A DNA stretch of 8,346 nucleotides from Candidatus Hydrogenedentota bacterium. Lineage in GTDB: Bacteria; Hydrogenedentota; Hydrogenedentia; Hydrogenedentales; SLHB01. Under the pieces are notes generated by a model. It was not told the origin of the DNA. It saw nothing but the letters and a program-made list of their open reading frames with translations, and ran no database searches. The stretch spans positions 1 through 8,346 of the forward strand of contig DUZM01000166.1 of NCBI GenBank assembly GCA_013349485.1, in the 5' to 3' direction. The translations under genes were made by a program, and so were the position numbers. Every line of letters begins with the position of its first letter. The stretch's first letter is position 1. Shown here in pieces: positions 1 through 5,951 of this stretch.

Positions 1-801
1 CACACGGGGAGAGAGGGCCACTGGATTCCGGAAACGACCTGGGACACACTTCCCAAGTGCCTGGCGTTCTACTTCAACAATTCCTATTTCTTGATGGGGG
101 TGGCATTGCTTCTTTACGCCGTGTTGCTTGGCTGCTATGCGCTGGGGGGAAAACGGCGCAGCCGCGAAGCCGCCCCCGGGGCGCACCGGTTTGGCGCCTG
201 CCCGCCCGGGGCCGTGCTCGCCCTGTGGTTGGTGGTGCCGCACGTTCTGGCCGTCGCCGTGTCGCTCACAGTCGCGCGTGTGGTCACGGAACGGAACTTG
301 ATTGTCGCCTTGCCGCCGGCGTTGCTGCTGTTGGCCAGGGCTCTTGCGACGTTGCCGCTGCCCGCCACATTCCGAAATGCTATCGCCACGACCATTGTGG
401 TATTCACTGCGGGCCAACTCCTGTTTGACATCGACTACTTCTCGAAACCGCAAAAGGAGCAATACCGAGAAGCCGCACAGTATATCCTCGAGCGAGACGC
501 GGAGTACCCGGACGCGCCGATCATCGCGTACGCCTGGCGGGAATACGATCTCAATCACTATTTCAAGCGGTTGGGTTCCGCCCGCCGCGTCGCGTTCCGT
601 GCGGGTAAGGAAGAAGAGATACCCGAAACCCGGAAAAGGATCGCCGCCGCGCAGACGGACTACTTCTGGTACGTGGCCGCCCACCGGACCCCCGACAAAC
701 CGTTTCTCAGATTTCTTTTCAGCGAATACTCCGTGTGTAAGTACCGCGAGTTGGTGGGCGTATACATCTGGCTGCTCGAAACCCTACCGCCCGCGGGGTG
801 A
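1..801 (+). CDS. GT39/PMT-like membrane glycosyltransferase, C-terminal part (5' end outside window)
   Basis: The reading frame is open from base 1, so the true start lies upstream; 266 residues are visible. They show the end of a polytopic membrane protein: a hydrophobic segment (about residues 29-47), a basic loop rich in K/R, a second pair of hydrophobic stretches (about 67-88 and 99-118) and a third (about 123-140), followed by a soluble tail of roughly 125 residues. The phrase FYFNNSYFLMG near the start, the ERNLIVALPPALLLLARAL segment and the following FSKPQKEQYREAAQYI resemble the last membrane helices and periplasmic tail of ArnT/PMT_2 (GT39 family) enzymes, which transfer sugars from polyprenyl-phosphate donors at the outer face of the inner membrane. 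The catalytic N-terminal loop (usually DE/DD) is not in view, so family membership is inferred from the C-terminal architecture only. It converges with the next gene; no neighbour reveals its acceptor. Confidence 0.7.
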   Translation, partial: HTGREGHWIPETTWDTLPKCLAFYFNNSYFLMGVALLLYAVLLGCYALGGKRRSREAAPGAHRFGACPPGAVLALWLVVPHVLAVAVSLTVARVVTERNLIVALPPALLLLARALATLPLPATFRNAIATTIVVFTAGQLLFDIDYFSKPQKEQYREAAQYILERDAEYPDAPIIAYAWREYDLNHYFKRLGSARRVAFRAGKEEEIPETRKRIAAAQTDYFWYVAAHRTPDKPFLRFLFSEYSVCKYRELVGVYIWLLETLPPAG

Positions 802-892
802 TCGGGCCTGTCGGGGCCGCAAGGACGCCCGCTGTAACTTTTGGCGGCGTAATCTGCGTTAATAGAATCGCTGTGCGGCGTGCCGCGCGGGC

Positions 893-2467
893 CTATTCCT
901 GGAGCCAGATGGGCGAGGAAATCGCCTCGTCGTTGCGGCCGCTCCCGTCGTTGTCGTCGGCTTGGGCAACGATCACATAGTAGTAATTGCTGCCGCTGAC
1001 GGTTGGCGCGGTGAACGTGACCGATACCGCGTCGCCGGCGACGGTTTGCGTGTCGAGCAGGATGCCGTTCCGATATAGGCGTACCTCTTCGAACGCGTCT
1101 CCGCCGCCGTCGCTGGCATTGACGGTGAATTCGGCCGGAACGCCGCTCAACCGGCTTCCCATGGGATATCCCGCGCAACGGAAATCGAGATAGAGATTCT
1201 TGTCTTCGGTGGCGTAGAACCTATGGGCCCAATAGGCGTCGATGAGGGCCTCGCGGGTGAGTTGCTCGGCGAGGACGCCCGTCCGGAACTCGTTTCGCGT
1301 TCCCCAATCCTGGCGGTGGTTGTCCTGGGATCCAAGCGCGCCCACGTACCATCCCTCGAGGTTCGCCACATCCCAATAGCTGAGATCGCTGTGCCAGCTC
1401 CCGCCGTAGTAGAATCGGTCGAGGTCCTTGTCGGCGTTGCAGAGTTCCATGCCGACGACCTGAGGGATGACGGCGGCGCACGGATAAAAATGGAGAAACT
1501 GAATCCCCAGGAAATCGAACTCGCCCGGGTGATTGAACGTCGCAAATGCGGCGGGGCGGTTCGCTAGCCATCGGTAGAACTTCCCAAGCCGAAAGGTTGT
1601 CACCGTGTCCGTGAAATCGCTCGAGTTCATGACATTGAGGTGTCCCAACACCGGGTTGCTCCACTCGAATCCCCAGAGCGTTACATATACGCCGGGTTCA
1701 TAGGTTGCGTTGGCGGCGCTGACGAGCTGGTCCCACTTGTTCTGCCAAGGCCACATGGCCAGGAATATGCCGTGATCGGTTAGACTGAAGAAGTCGAGCC
1801 CGCCCTGATCGCGTGCATATTCATAGGCCTCGAGAGGATCGCCCCGTGCGTCCAGAGATAACTCGCTATGCGCGTGCAGATACCCGAAGTAGGTGTTGTA
1901 CTCGATATCGCGATATCCGATATCGCGATATCCGATATCGGAGGTGGCTTTCGGAACGTCCTGTATTGGCGCCTCTGGGAACGCGGCGTTTACGAGGTCG
2001 CGCGCAATATCGGTGAACGATACGCTCGAGAGTCTCTTTGCGATGCCGCCAATCTCGGCCGTGCTGCGGAAATCGGCCGTGTTCACCTGGTTCAGAAACG
2101 CGCGACATTGAGCCCACGTAAGCCGGGAACCGGCCCCGCGCAAGACCAGCGCGAGGACCCCGCTGCGCTCGAGCCCCGGTTCTTCCCGCAGAAAACAAAG
2201 GAGCGTGTATTCGGCCGGCGTGGGTTCCCTGCCTCGCGCAAGTTGGTATGTGATCGCCACATGTTCCTCCCACGAAACGGCAGCAGCATACTCCTGCGAG
2301 TCCAGGAACGCGTTCAGCGTCTCCATGCGCTCGCGAAGGAAGGCGGCGTCCGGCGGCAGCAGGCCTTGGTCGCTGCCGTCGGGGCAGCTACCCAACGCCG
2401 CGGCACAACATACGAGCAGTGCCGCTAAGGCCGCCTGCGGGTTCCGATGCTTGAAAAAGGACTGCAT
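893..2467 (-). CDS. Secreted lipoprotein with PHP/CehA-McbA-type metallohydrolase domain
   Basis: Predicted 524-residue protein. The N-terminus has a basic start (FKHRN), a hydrophobic stretch and a lipobox-like LGSC with the candidate lipidated Cys at residue 28, so it is probably an exported lipoprotein. Residues about 60-165 are a helical region (RGREPTPAEYTLLCFL) loosely resembling DUF4214. The PHP-like domain spans about 193-425: HAHSE (His198, His200), LTDHG (Asp231, His232), GFEW (Glu268), NHPGEFD (His313) and SQDNH (Asp382, His384) are the expected metal-ligand positions of the CehA/McbA branch of PHP phosphoesterases. The last 95 residues look like an Ig/FnIII-type beta sandwich. The substrate is unknown; the family hydrolyses phosphate esters or carbamate-type bonds. 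Start choice: a TTG at 2482 gives five more residues, but ATG at 2467 puts the basic residues and hydrophobic core at normal signal-peptide spacing. Neither has a strong Shine-Dalgarno. It is a single gene, divergent from the HTH-cyclase gene. Confidence 0.82.
   Translation of the reverse strand: MQSFFKHRNPQAALAALLVCCAAALGSCPDGSDQGLLPPDAAFLRERMETLNAFLDSQEYAAAVSWEEHVAITYQLARGREPTPAEYTLLCFLREEPGLERSGVLALVLRGAGSRLTWAQCRAFLNQVNTADFRSTAEIGGIAKRLSSVSFTDIARDLVNAAFPEAPIQDVPKATSDIGYRDIGYRDIEYNTYFGYLHAHSELSLDARGDPLEAYEYARDQGGLDFFSLTDHGIFLAMWPWQNKWDQLVSAANATYEPGVYVTLWGFEWSNPVLGHLNVMNSSDFTDTVTTFRLGKFYRWLANRPAAFATFNHPGEFDFLGIQFLHFYPCAAVIPQVVGMELCNADKDLDRFYYGGSWHSDLSYWDVANLEGWYVGALGSQDNHRQDWGTRNEFRTGVLAEQLTREALIDAYWAHRFYATEDKNLYLDFRCAGYPMGSRLSGVPAEFTVNASDGGGDAFEEVRLYRNGILLDTQTVAGDAVSVTFTAPTVSGSNYYYVIVAQADDNDGSGRNDEAISSPIWLQE
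1903..1940. repeat. Palindromic 15-bp tandem repeat inside the PHP gene
   Basis: Two complete copies of the 15-bp unit CGATATCGCGATATC plus the first 8 bases of a third. Each unit is an 8-bp palindrome (CGATATCG) followed by a 7-base partner, so GATATC occurs five times in 38 bp. Because the unit is a multiple of three, it stays in frame and is read on the - strand as DIGYR, DIGYR, then the diverged DIEYN, immediately before the metal-binding HAHSE motif of the PHP domain. The array probably arose by slippage or unequal exchange and could vary in copy number without breaking the frame. Confidence 0.9.
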
Positions 2468-2738
2468 GGACAACCGGCTCAAAGACTATCTACTTTTACT
2501 TGTTACCACATCCACTTTTTGTGCGTGGGAATACTACATGAAGTGCGCGGCTCCGGCAAACCGGAGGCGCGCAAACGGGATCGCATAGCCGCCCAAAACC
2601 GCCATCTGCAGCGCCTTAGCTCAACCGGGGCGTCACTCGATTCAACGAGGGCGTCATTGATTTCCTTTGTGCTTTGAACTAAGGTCTTAGCGTAGGTCGT
2701 GCGCAACGAGAATGGTCGCGCAGACGGGAAAGTGCAAC
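2468..2738. promoter_or_regulatory. Divergent intergenic region with candidate operators
   Basis: 271 bp separate the PHP gene (-) from the HTH-cyclase gene (+), and I see no convincing gene in it. Structure is concentrated on the right side. GGGCGTCA occurs twice as a direct repeat (2628-2635 and 2649-2656), exactly 21 bp apart, that is two helical turns. Between the copies lies the dyad CTCG-ATTCAA-CGAG (2636-2649). A second dyad, CTAAG-GT-CTTAG, lies at 2679-2690. A weak sigma-70-like promoter can be proposed as TTGATT (2657-2662), 17 bp, TAAGGT (2680-2685), which would place the second dyad over the -10. The 14-bp and 12-bp dyads are of a size typical for Cro/CI-type repressor sites, so autoregulation by the adjacent HTH protein is plausible. 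All these assignments are by eye. Confidence 0.35.
2726..2732 (+). promoter_or_regulatory. Ribosome binding site deciding the HTH-cyclase start
   Basis: GGGAAAG sits six bases before the ATG at 2739. The upstream in-frame ATG at 2712 has only a poor purine run (AACGAG) at shorter spacing, so this site favours the shorter protein. Confidence 0.5.
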
Positions 2739-3494
2739 ATGCTACTCGAAGATCTCGGCAACCGGATTCGTTCGCAACGGGAGCGGCTTGGACTCAAGCA
2801 GCACGACGTTGCACACGCACTTCAAGTGAGTCCCCAGGCCGTTTCGAAATGGGAACGCGGCGAGAACGCGCCCGACATCGCGATTCTCGGGGCGCTGGCG
2901 AAACTGCTCGGCGTCTCGACCGACTGGCTGCTGGATACGTATGGCGAGGGGCTGGACGTGTTCGAGGCCACAGTGTTCGCTTCGAGCGTTACGGGGGCCT
3001 ACGAGAAGTCTTTGCAGATGGCGGCCAGGGAGTTCGCCTCGTGGGCAAACGGGTTCTTCTCGCAACTCACGGAAGCGGTTCTGCGGCACGACGGCGTCCC
3101 GATTAAGTATATGGGGGACCAGTTCCTGTGCTTCTTCTCGGGAACCGAGCATCGCCGTCGCGCGGTCAAGGCGGCATTCCTCGCAAAGCGCATGGTGGCC
3201 GAGAACCTGCAGATTGGCCTGAGCAGCGGCGAGATCTACCTTGGCGCGGTTGGGCATCCGGACTATGCAAGAGCCGACATAATGGGCGAGATCGTCAATA
3301 TCGCCTTCTTAACCAAAGACTGGGCCGAAACGAACACCGAAAGCAGCGTGGCGGCCACTGCCGCGGTCGTGAAGCCGCTTGAACAGGAATGTAAACTCGG
3401 CGAATCCGCCGAGGTGAATTTCAAAGACATAGAGAATCCTGTGCGTGTAGTTGAACTTCGCGGGATAAGCAAGCCAAGTGAACCAGGCAGATAG
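2739..3494 (+). CDS. XRE-family HTH regulator fused to a degenerate class III nucleotide-cyclase domain
   Basis: Predicted 251 residues. Numbering here is from an alternative ATG at 2712, which adds nine residues. Residues 15-73 form a Cro/CI-type helix-turn-helix (RIRSQRERLGLKQ, then VSPQAVSKWERG). Residues about 84-205 match a class III adenylate/guanylate cyclase core: ATVFASSVTG (first strand), IKYMGDQF (hairpin with the second metal Asp136), IGLSSGEIYLGAVG, and ADIMGEIVNIAFL. Adenine-type specificity residues look retained (Lys132, Asp189), as does Asn196. The first metal Asp is replaced (FADI became FASS) and the transition-state Arg position four after the Asn is Leu200. It is therefore more likely a nucleotide-binding sensor or pseudo-enzyme than an active cyclase. 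There are no membrane segments, so it is cytoplasmic and presumably DNA-binding. The start at 2739 is preferred because GGGAAAG (2726-2732) lies six bases upstream and MLLEDLGNRIR is a usual N-terminus for the HTH family. ahcY follows after 53 bp, possibly cotranscribed. Confidence 0.8.
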   Translation: MLLEDLGNRIRSQRERLGLKQHDVAHALQVSPQAVSKWERGENAPDIAILGALAKLLGVSTDWLLDTYGEGLDVFEATVFASSVTGAYEKSLQMAAREFASWANGFFSQLTEAVLRHDGVPIKYMGDQFLCFFSGTEHRRRAVKAAFLAKRMVAENLQIGLSSGEIYLGAVGHPDYARADIMGEIVNIAFLTKDWAETNTESSVAATAAVVKPLEQECKLGESAEVNFKDIENPVRVVELRGISKPSEPGR

Positions 3495-3527
3495 ATCCTG
3501 AAGTTTCCCAGTGCAAGGGATGTTCTT

Positions 3528-3538
3528 AGGAGAAGGAG
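3528..3538 (+). promoter_or_regulatory. ahcY ribosome binding site (double)
   Basis: Two overlapping-range Shine-Dalgarno cores, AGGAG (3528-3532) and AAGGAG (3533-3538), precede the ATG at 3548. The nearer one has nine-base spacing. This suggests strong translation of ahcY even if it is read from an upstream HTH-cyclase transcript. Confidence 0.65.
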
Positions 3539-3547
3539 CGGAAAGCA

Positions 3548-4993
3548 ATGGCAACGAACACGGCGACCAAAAGAAGACTGGAATACAAAGTTGCAGATAC
3601 GAGCCTTGCGGAGTGGGGCCGCAAGGAAATCGAGATGGCCGAAAAGGAAATGCCCGGGCTCATGGCGATCCGGGAACGCTATGCGCCGGAACGGCCGCTG
3701 GACGGCGCGCGCGTCATGGGTTCGCTACACATGACTATCCAGACCGCCGTTCTGATCGAGACCCTGAAGGCGCTGGGTGCGGAGGTGCGTTGGGCCAGCT
3801 GCAATATCTTCTCGACGCAAGACCATGCCGCCGCGGCCATCGCGCAGACGGGCGTGGCGGTGTTTGCGTGGAAGGGCGAAACGCTCGACGAGTACTGGTG
3901 GTGCACCGACCAGGCCATGCGGTTCCCCGACGGCAAAGGCCCGCAGATGGTGGTCGACGACGGCGGCGACGCAACGCTGCTCATTCATCGGGGATACGAT
4001 TTGGAGGAGACCTACAACAAATCCGGCAGGCTGCCGGAGATCTGCCGCGACAACAAGGAAATCACGATCATCGACACGCTTCTGCATAGGATCCACGGCG
4101 AGAATCCGAATCGGTGGCACGACGTGGCGCGAGACTGGGTCGGCGTTTCGGAAGAAACGACCACGGGGGTCCACCGACTCTATCACATGATGCGGGAAGG
4201 TAAACTGCTCACCCGTGCGATGAATGTAAACGATTCCGTCACCAAGTCCAAGTTCGACAACTTGTACGGCTGCCGCGAATCGCTCGCGGACGGTATCAAA
4301 CGCGCCACGGACGTTATGGTGGCGGGGAAGGTCGTCGTGGTGGCGGGCTATGGCGACGTTGGGAAGGGCTGTGCCCAAGCCATGCGCGGGCTCGGCGCGC
4401 GCGTCCTGATCACCGAAATCGATCCTATATGCGCCCTGCAGGCCTCCATGGAGGGGTACCAGGTCGTCACGATGGCCGAGGCCGCGCCCCTCGGCGACGT
4501 TTTTGTAACGGCTACCGGATGTTGCGACGTCATACGGGGCGAGCATTTCAGAGTCATGAAAGACGAAGCCATCGTCTGCAACATCGGCCATTTCGATTCG
4601 GAAATCGACGTGGCCTGGCTCGAGGCGCAGGAAGACATTACAGAAGTCAATATCAAGCCCCAAGTTGACAAGTTCGTTTTCCCGGACGGCAAGAGTATCG
4701 TTTTGCTGGCTCGCGGCCGACTGGTCAACCTGGGTTGCGCTACCGGGCACCCCTCGTTTGTCATGTCGAATTCGTTCTCGAATCAGACGTTGGCACAGAT
4801 TGCCCTGTTTACCAGGCCGGAGGCATACGAGGTCGGCAAGGTCTATACGCTGCCGAAACTACTCGACGAGGAAGTCGCGCGGCTTCACTTGAGCAAGCTC
4901 GGCGCCCACCTAGACAAACTCAGCCAGAGACAGGCCGACTACTTAGGCGTCCCCGTCGAAGGCCCGTTCAAACCCGACCATTACCGGTACTAG
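3548..4993 (+). CDS. ahcY: Adenosylhomocysteinase (S-adenosyl-L-homocysteine hydrolase)
   Basis: Complete 481-residue enzyme that reversibly splits S-adenosylhomocysteine into adenosine and homocysteine in the cytoplasm, removing the inhibitory by-product of SAM-dependent methylation. Hallmarks: GSLHMTIQTAVLIETL (58-73), NIFSTQDHAAAAIA (86-99), the SEETTTGVHRLY block (201-212), NLYGCRESLADGIKRATD (238-255), the NAD-binding Rossmann loop GYGDVGKG (267-274), GHFDSEIDV, and the GCATGHPSFVMSNSF signature. The C-terminus KPDHYRY carries the conserved Lys/Tyr that reach into the neighbouring subunit's NAD site. The length and the extra segment around 182-205 (GENPNRWHDVARDW) are typical of the longer bacterial form (about 470 residues, against about 430 in animals). 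The start is supported by AAGGAG (3533-3538) nine bases upstream. All expected motifs are intact. It lies 53 bp after the HTH-cyclase gene; lexA downstream has its own promoter. Confidence 0.98.
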   Translation: MATNTATKRRLEYKVADTSLAEWGRKEIEMAEKEMPGLMAIRERYAPERPLDGARVMGSLHMTIQTAVLIETLKALGAEVRWASCNIFSTQDHAAAAIAQTGVAVFAWKGETLDEYWWCTDQAMRFPDGKGPQMVVDDGGDATLLIHRGYDLEETYNKSGRLPEICRDNKEITIIDTLLHRIHGENPNRWHDVARDWVGVSEETTTGVHRLYHMMREGKLLTRAMNVNDSVTKSKFDNLYGCRESLADGIKRATDVMVAGKVVVVAGYGDVGKGCAQAMRGLGARVLITEIDPICALQASMEGYQVVTMAEAAPLGDVFVTATGCCDVIRGEHFRVMKDEAIVCNIGHFDSEIDVAWLEAQEDITEVNIKPQVDKFVFPDGKSIVLLARGRLVNLGCATGHPSFVMSNSFSNQTLAQIALFTRPEAYEVGKVYTLPKLLDEEVARLHLSKLGAHLDKLSQRQADYLGVPVEGPFKPDHYRY

Positions 4994-5250
4994 GGGCTGC
5001 AAAAAACAGGGAGTTGCCCAAGCGACGCGCGGGGCGGTCCCTGGTTTGCCGAAAATGGTGCGGACACATGGCAGGAAAGGACTGGCTTAAGCGAAACGAG
5101 TCCTCGCGCGTAGATGCGGTGCCGGGCCGCTTCATGAATGTCTCCTTGTTCCTGGCTCGGCCTCCCGCCGATTGGACACGGCCCTTGACAACGGCGGCGC
5201 AACGTGGTTCAATATGGCTGAATAAGATTTCAGCCTTGGAGGGTGCGCCG
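4994..5250 (+). promoter_or_regulatory. ahcY-lexA intergenic region with lexA promoter and candidate operator
   Basis: 257 bp between ahcY and lexA. The lexA promoter is clear: -35 TTGACA (5185-5190), a 17-bp spacer and -10 TTCAAT (5208-5213), about 40 bp before the start codon. Overlapping and following the -10 is an inverted repeat TTCA-N7-TGAA (5208-5222). An alternative imperfect dyad, AAC-GTG-GTT (5201-5209), abuts it. Either could be the LexA operator for autoregulation. Neither the E. coli box (CTGT-N8-ACAG) nor a perfect Bacillus box (GAAC-N4-GTTC) is present. The lexA frame happens to stay open through this stretch back into ahcY, but nothing there looks like coding sequence. The first 190 bases hold nothing I can assign. 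Confidence 0.6.
5238..5243 (+). promoter_or_regulatory. lexA ribosome binding site
   Basis: GGAGGG, seven bases before the ATG at 5251. It fixes the lexA start against several upstream in-frame ATG/GTG codons, for example the ATG at 5068. Confidence 0.8.
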
Positions 5251-5868
5251 ATGGCCAAAGGACTTACAAAGAGACAAGCGGAGATTCTCGAGTTCGTTAT
5301 CGAATCGATTCGAGACTACGGGCGCCCTCCCACGATTGCCGAAATTGGCGAGGAGTTCGGCATCGCGTCGACCAACGGCGTCAATGACCATCTCGTTGCG
5401 CTCGAAAAGAAAGGGTACATTACCCGCTCGTCGAAGGCCCGGGGCATCCATGTCACGGAGAAGGCGGCGGTGGGACTGTACCGAAGCGAGGTGGCCACGC
5501 TGCCGCTGGTGGGGCGTATCGCCGCCGGACAGCCTATCCTCGCCGAGGAGAACATCGAAGGGCACGTGGCGGTCTCGGCGTCGCAAGCCAAACCCGCCGC
5601 CTATTGCCTGCGCGTGTCCGGTGACAGCATGATCGAGGACGGCATTCTGGACGGGGACGTCATCATCGTCGACCAGAGCCTCACGCCGATGCCGGGCGAT
5701 ATTGTAGTGGCGCTGGTCACGGACGAGGCCACCGTAAAGCGCTATTACCCGCACAAGCGCATGGTCGAACTCCGTCCTGCGAACGCCCGGATGGACTCGA
5801 TGCTTGTTCGGCCCGAGGAGGTGCAATTTCAGGGAGTCGTGGTAGGGCTCCACCGGACGCTGCGCTGA
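5251..5868 (+). CDS. lexA: LexA SOS-response repressor
   Basis: 205 residues, the normal family length. It represses DNA-damage genes and inactivates itself when RecA filaments trigger autocleavage. Residues 1-70 are the winged helix-turn-helix: LTKRQAEILEFV, GRPPTIAEIGEEFGI, then the recognition segment STNGVNDHLVALEKKGYI. Residues about 80-205 are the S24 peptidase-like domain with the cleavage site Ala92-Gly93 in RIAAGQP, nucleophile Ser126 in SGDSM and general base Lys163 in TVKRYY. These match E. coli Ala84-Gly85, Ser119 and Lys156 with nearly constant offset, so the protein looks fully functional. The start is chosen from the GGAGGG site and because MAKGLTKRQ is the usual N-terminus. 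The recognition-helix sequence resembles the Gram-positive/Bacillus style (S-NGV-DHL-ALEKKG) more than E. coli. It has its own promoter and is probably autorepressed. It converges with the sugar operon. Confidence 0.97.
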   Translation: MAKGLTKRQAEILEFVIESIRDYGRPPTIAEIGEEFGIASTNGVNDHLVALEKKGYITRSSKARGIHVTEKAAVGLYRSEVATLPLVGRIAAGQPILAEENIEGHVAVSASQAKPAAYCLRVSGDSMIEDGILDGDVIIVDQSLTPMPGDIVVALVTDEATVKRYYPHKRMVELRPANARMDSMLVRPEEVQFQGVVVGLHRTLR

Positions 5869-5951
5869 GGCCGTTTCTCCCGCAGCAAATCCGTTTTGTC
5901 CCGTCTATGCCGTCGCACAATCTCGCATAGGCCCGCCGCGCCAACACCGCG

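Noticed and set aside
57..428. Overlapping + strand frame within the GT39-like gene
   Set aside because: It is arginine/alanine-rich without any domain and is out of frame with the membrane protein, whose hydrophobic pattern is convincing.
875..886. GCGG-CGTG-CCGC hairpin between the convergent GT39-like and PHP genes, considered as a terminator
   Set aside because: Only a 4-5 bp stem and no T-tract on either side; common by chance in GC-rich DNA.
1903..1940. CRISPR-like repeat
   Set aside because: The units are directly adjacent with no spacers and lie inside a coding frame; it is a simple tandem repeat.
3495..3547. Possible SAH riboswitch upstream of ahcY
   Set aside because: The 53-bp gap is too short and lacks the conserved pairing elements; only a 4-bp TCCC/GGGA stem is visible.
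3725..4750. 341-residue open frame on the - strand, antisense to ahcY
   Set aside because: It overlaps almost all of a clear-cut ahcY gene, shows no recognisable domain and is a typical mirror frame of GC-rich coding DNA.
5007..5043. CAGGGA...TCCCTG stem just after ahcY, considered as its terminator
   Set aside because: The 25-base loop and absence of a T-run make it too weak to call.
4735..5250. Extended in-frame N-terminus for lexA (up to 172 extra residues)
   Set aside because: It overlaps ahcY, reads as low-quality arginine-rich sequence and ignores the GGAGGG site before the ATG at 5251. The protein from 5251 already has normal LexA length.
5905..5930. Inverted repeat CTATGC-N14-GCATAG between lexA and the DUF4432 gene, considered as a bidirectional terminator
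   Set aside because: The stem is short, the loop is 14 bases long and no T-run follows on either strand. A terminator is expected between these convergent genes, but this structure does not support one.
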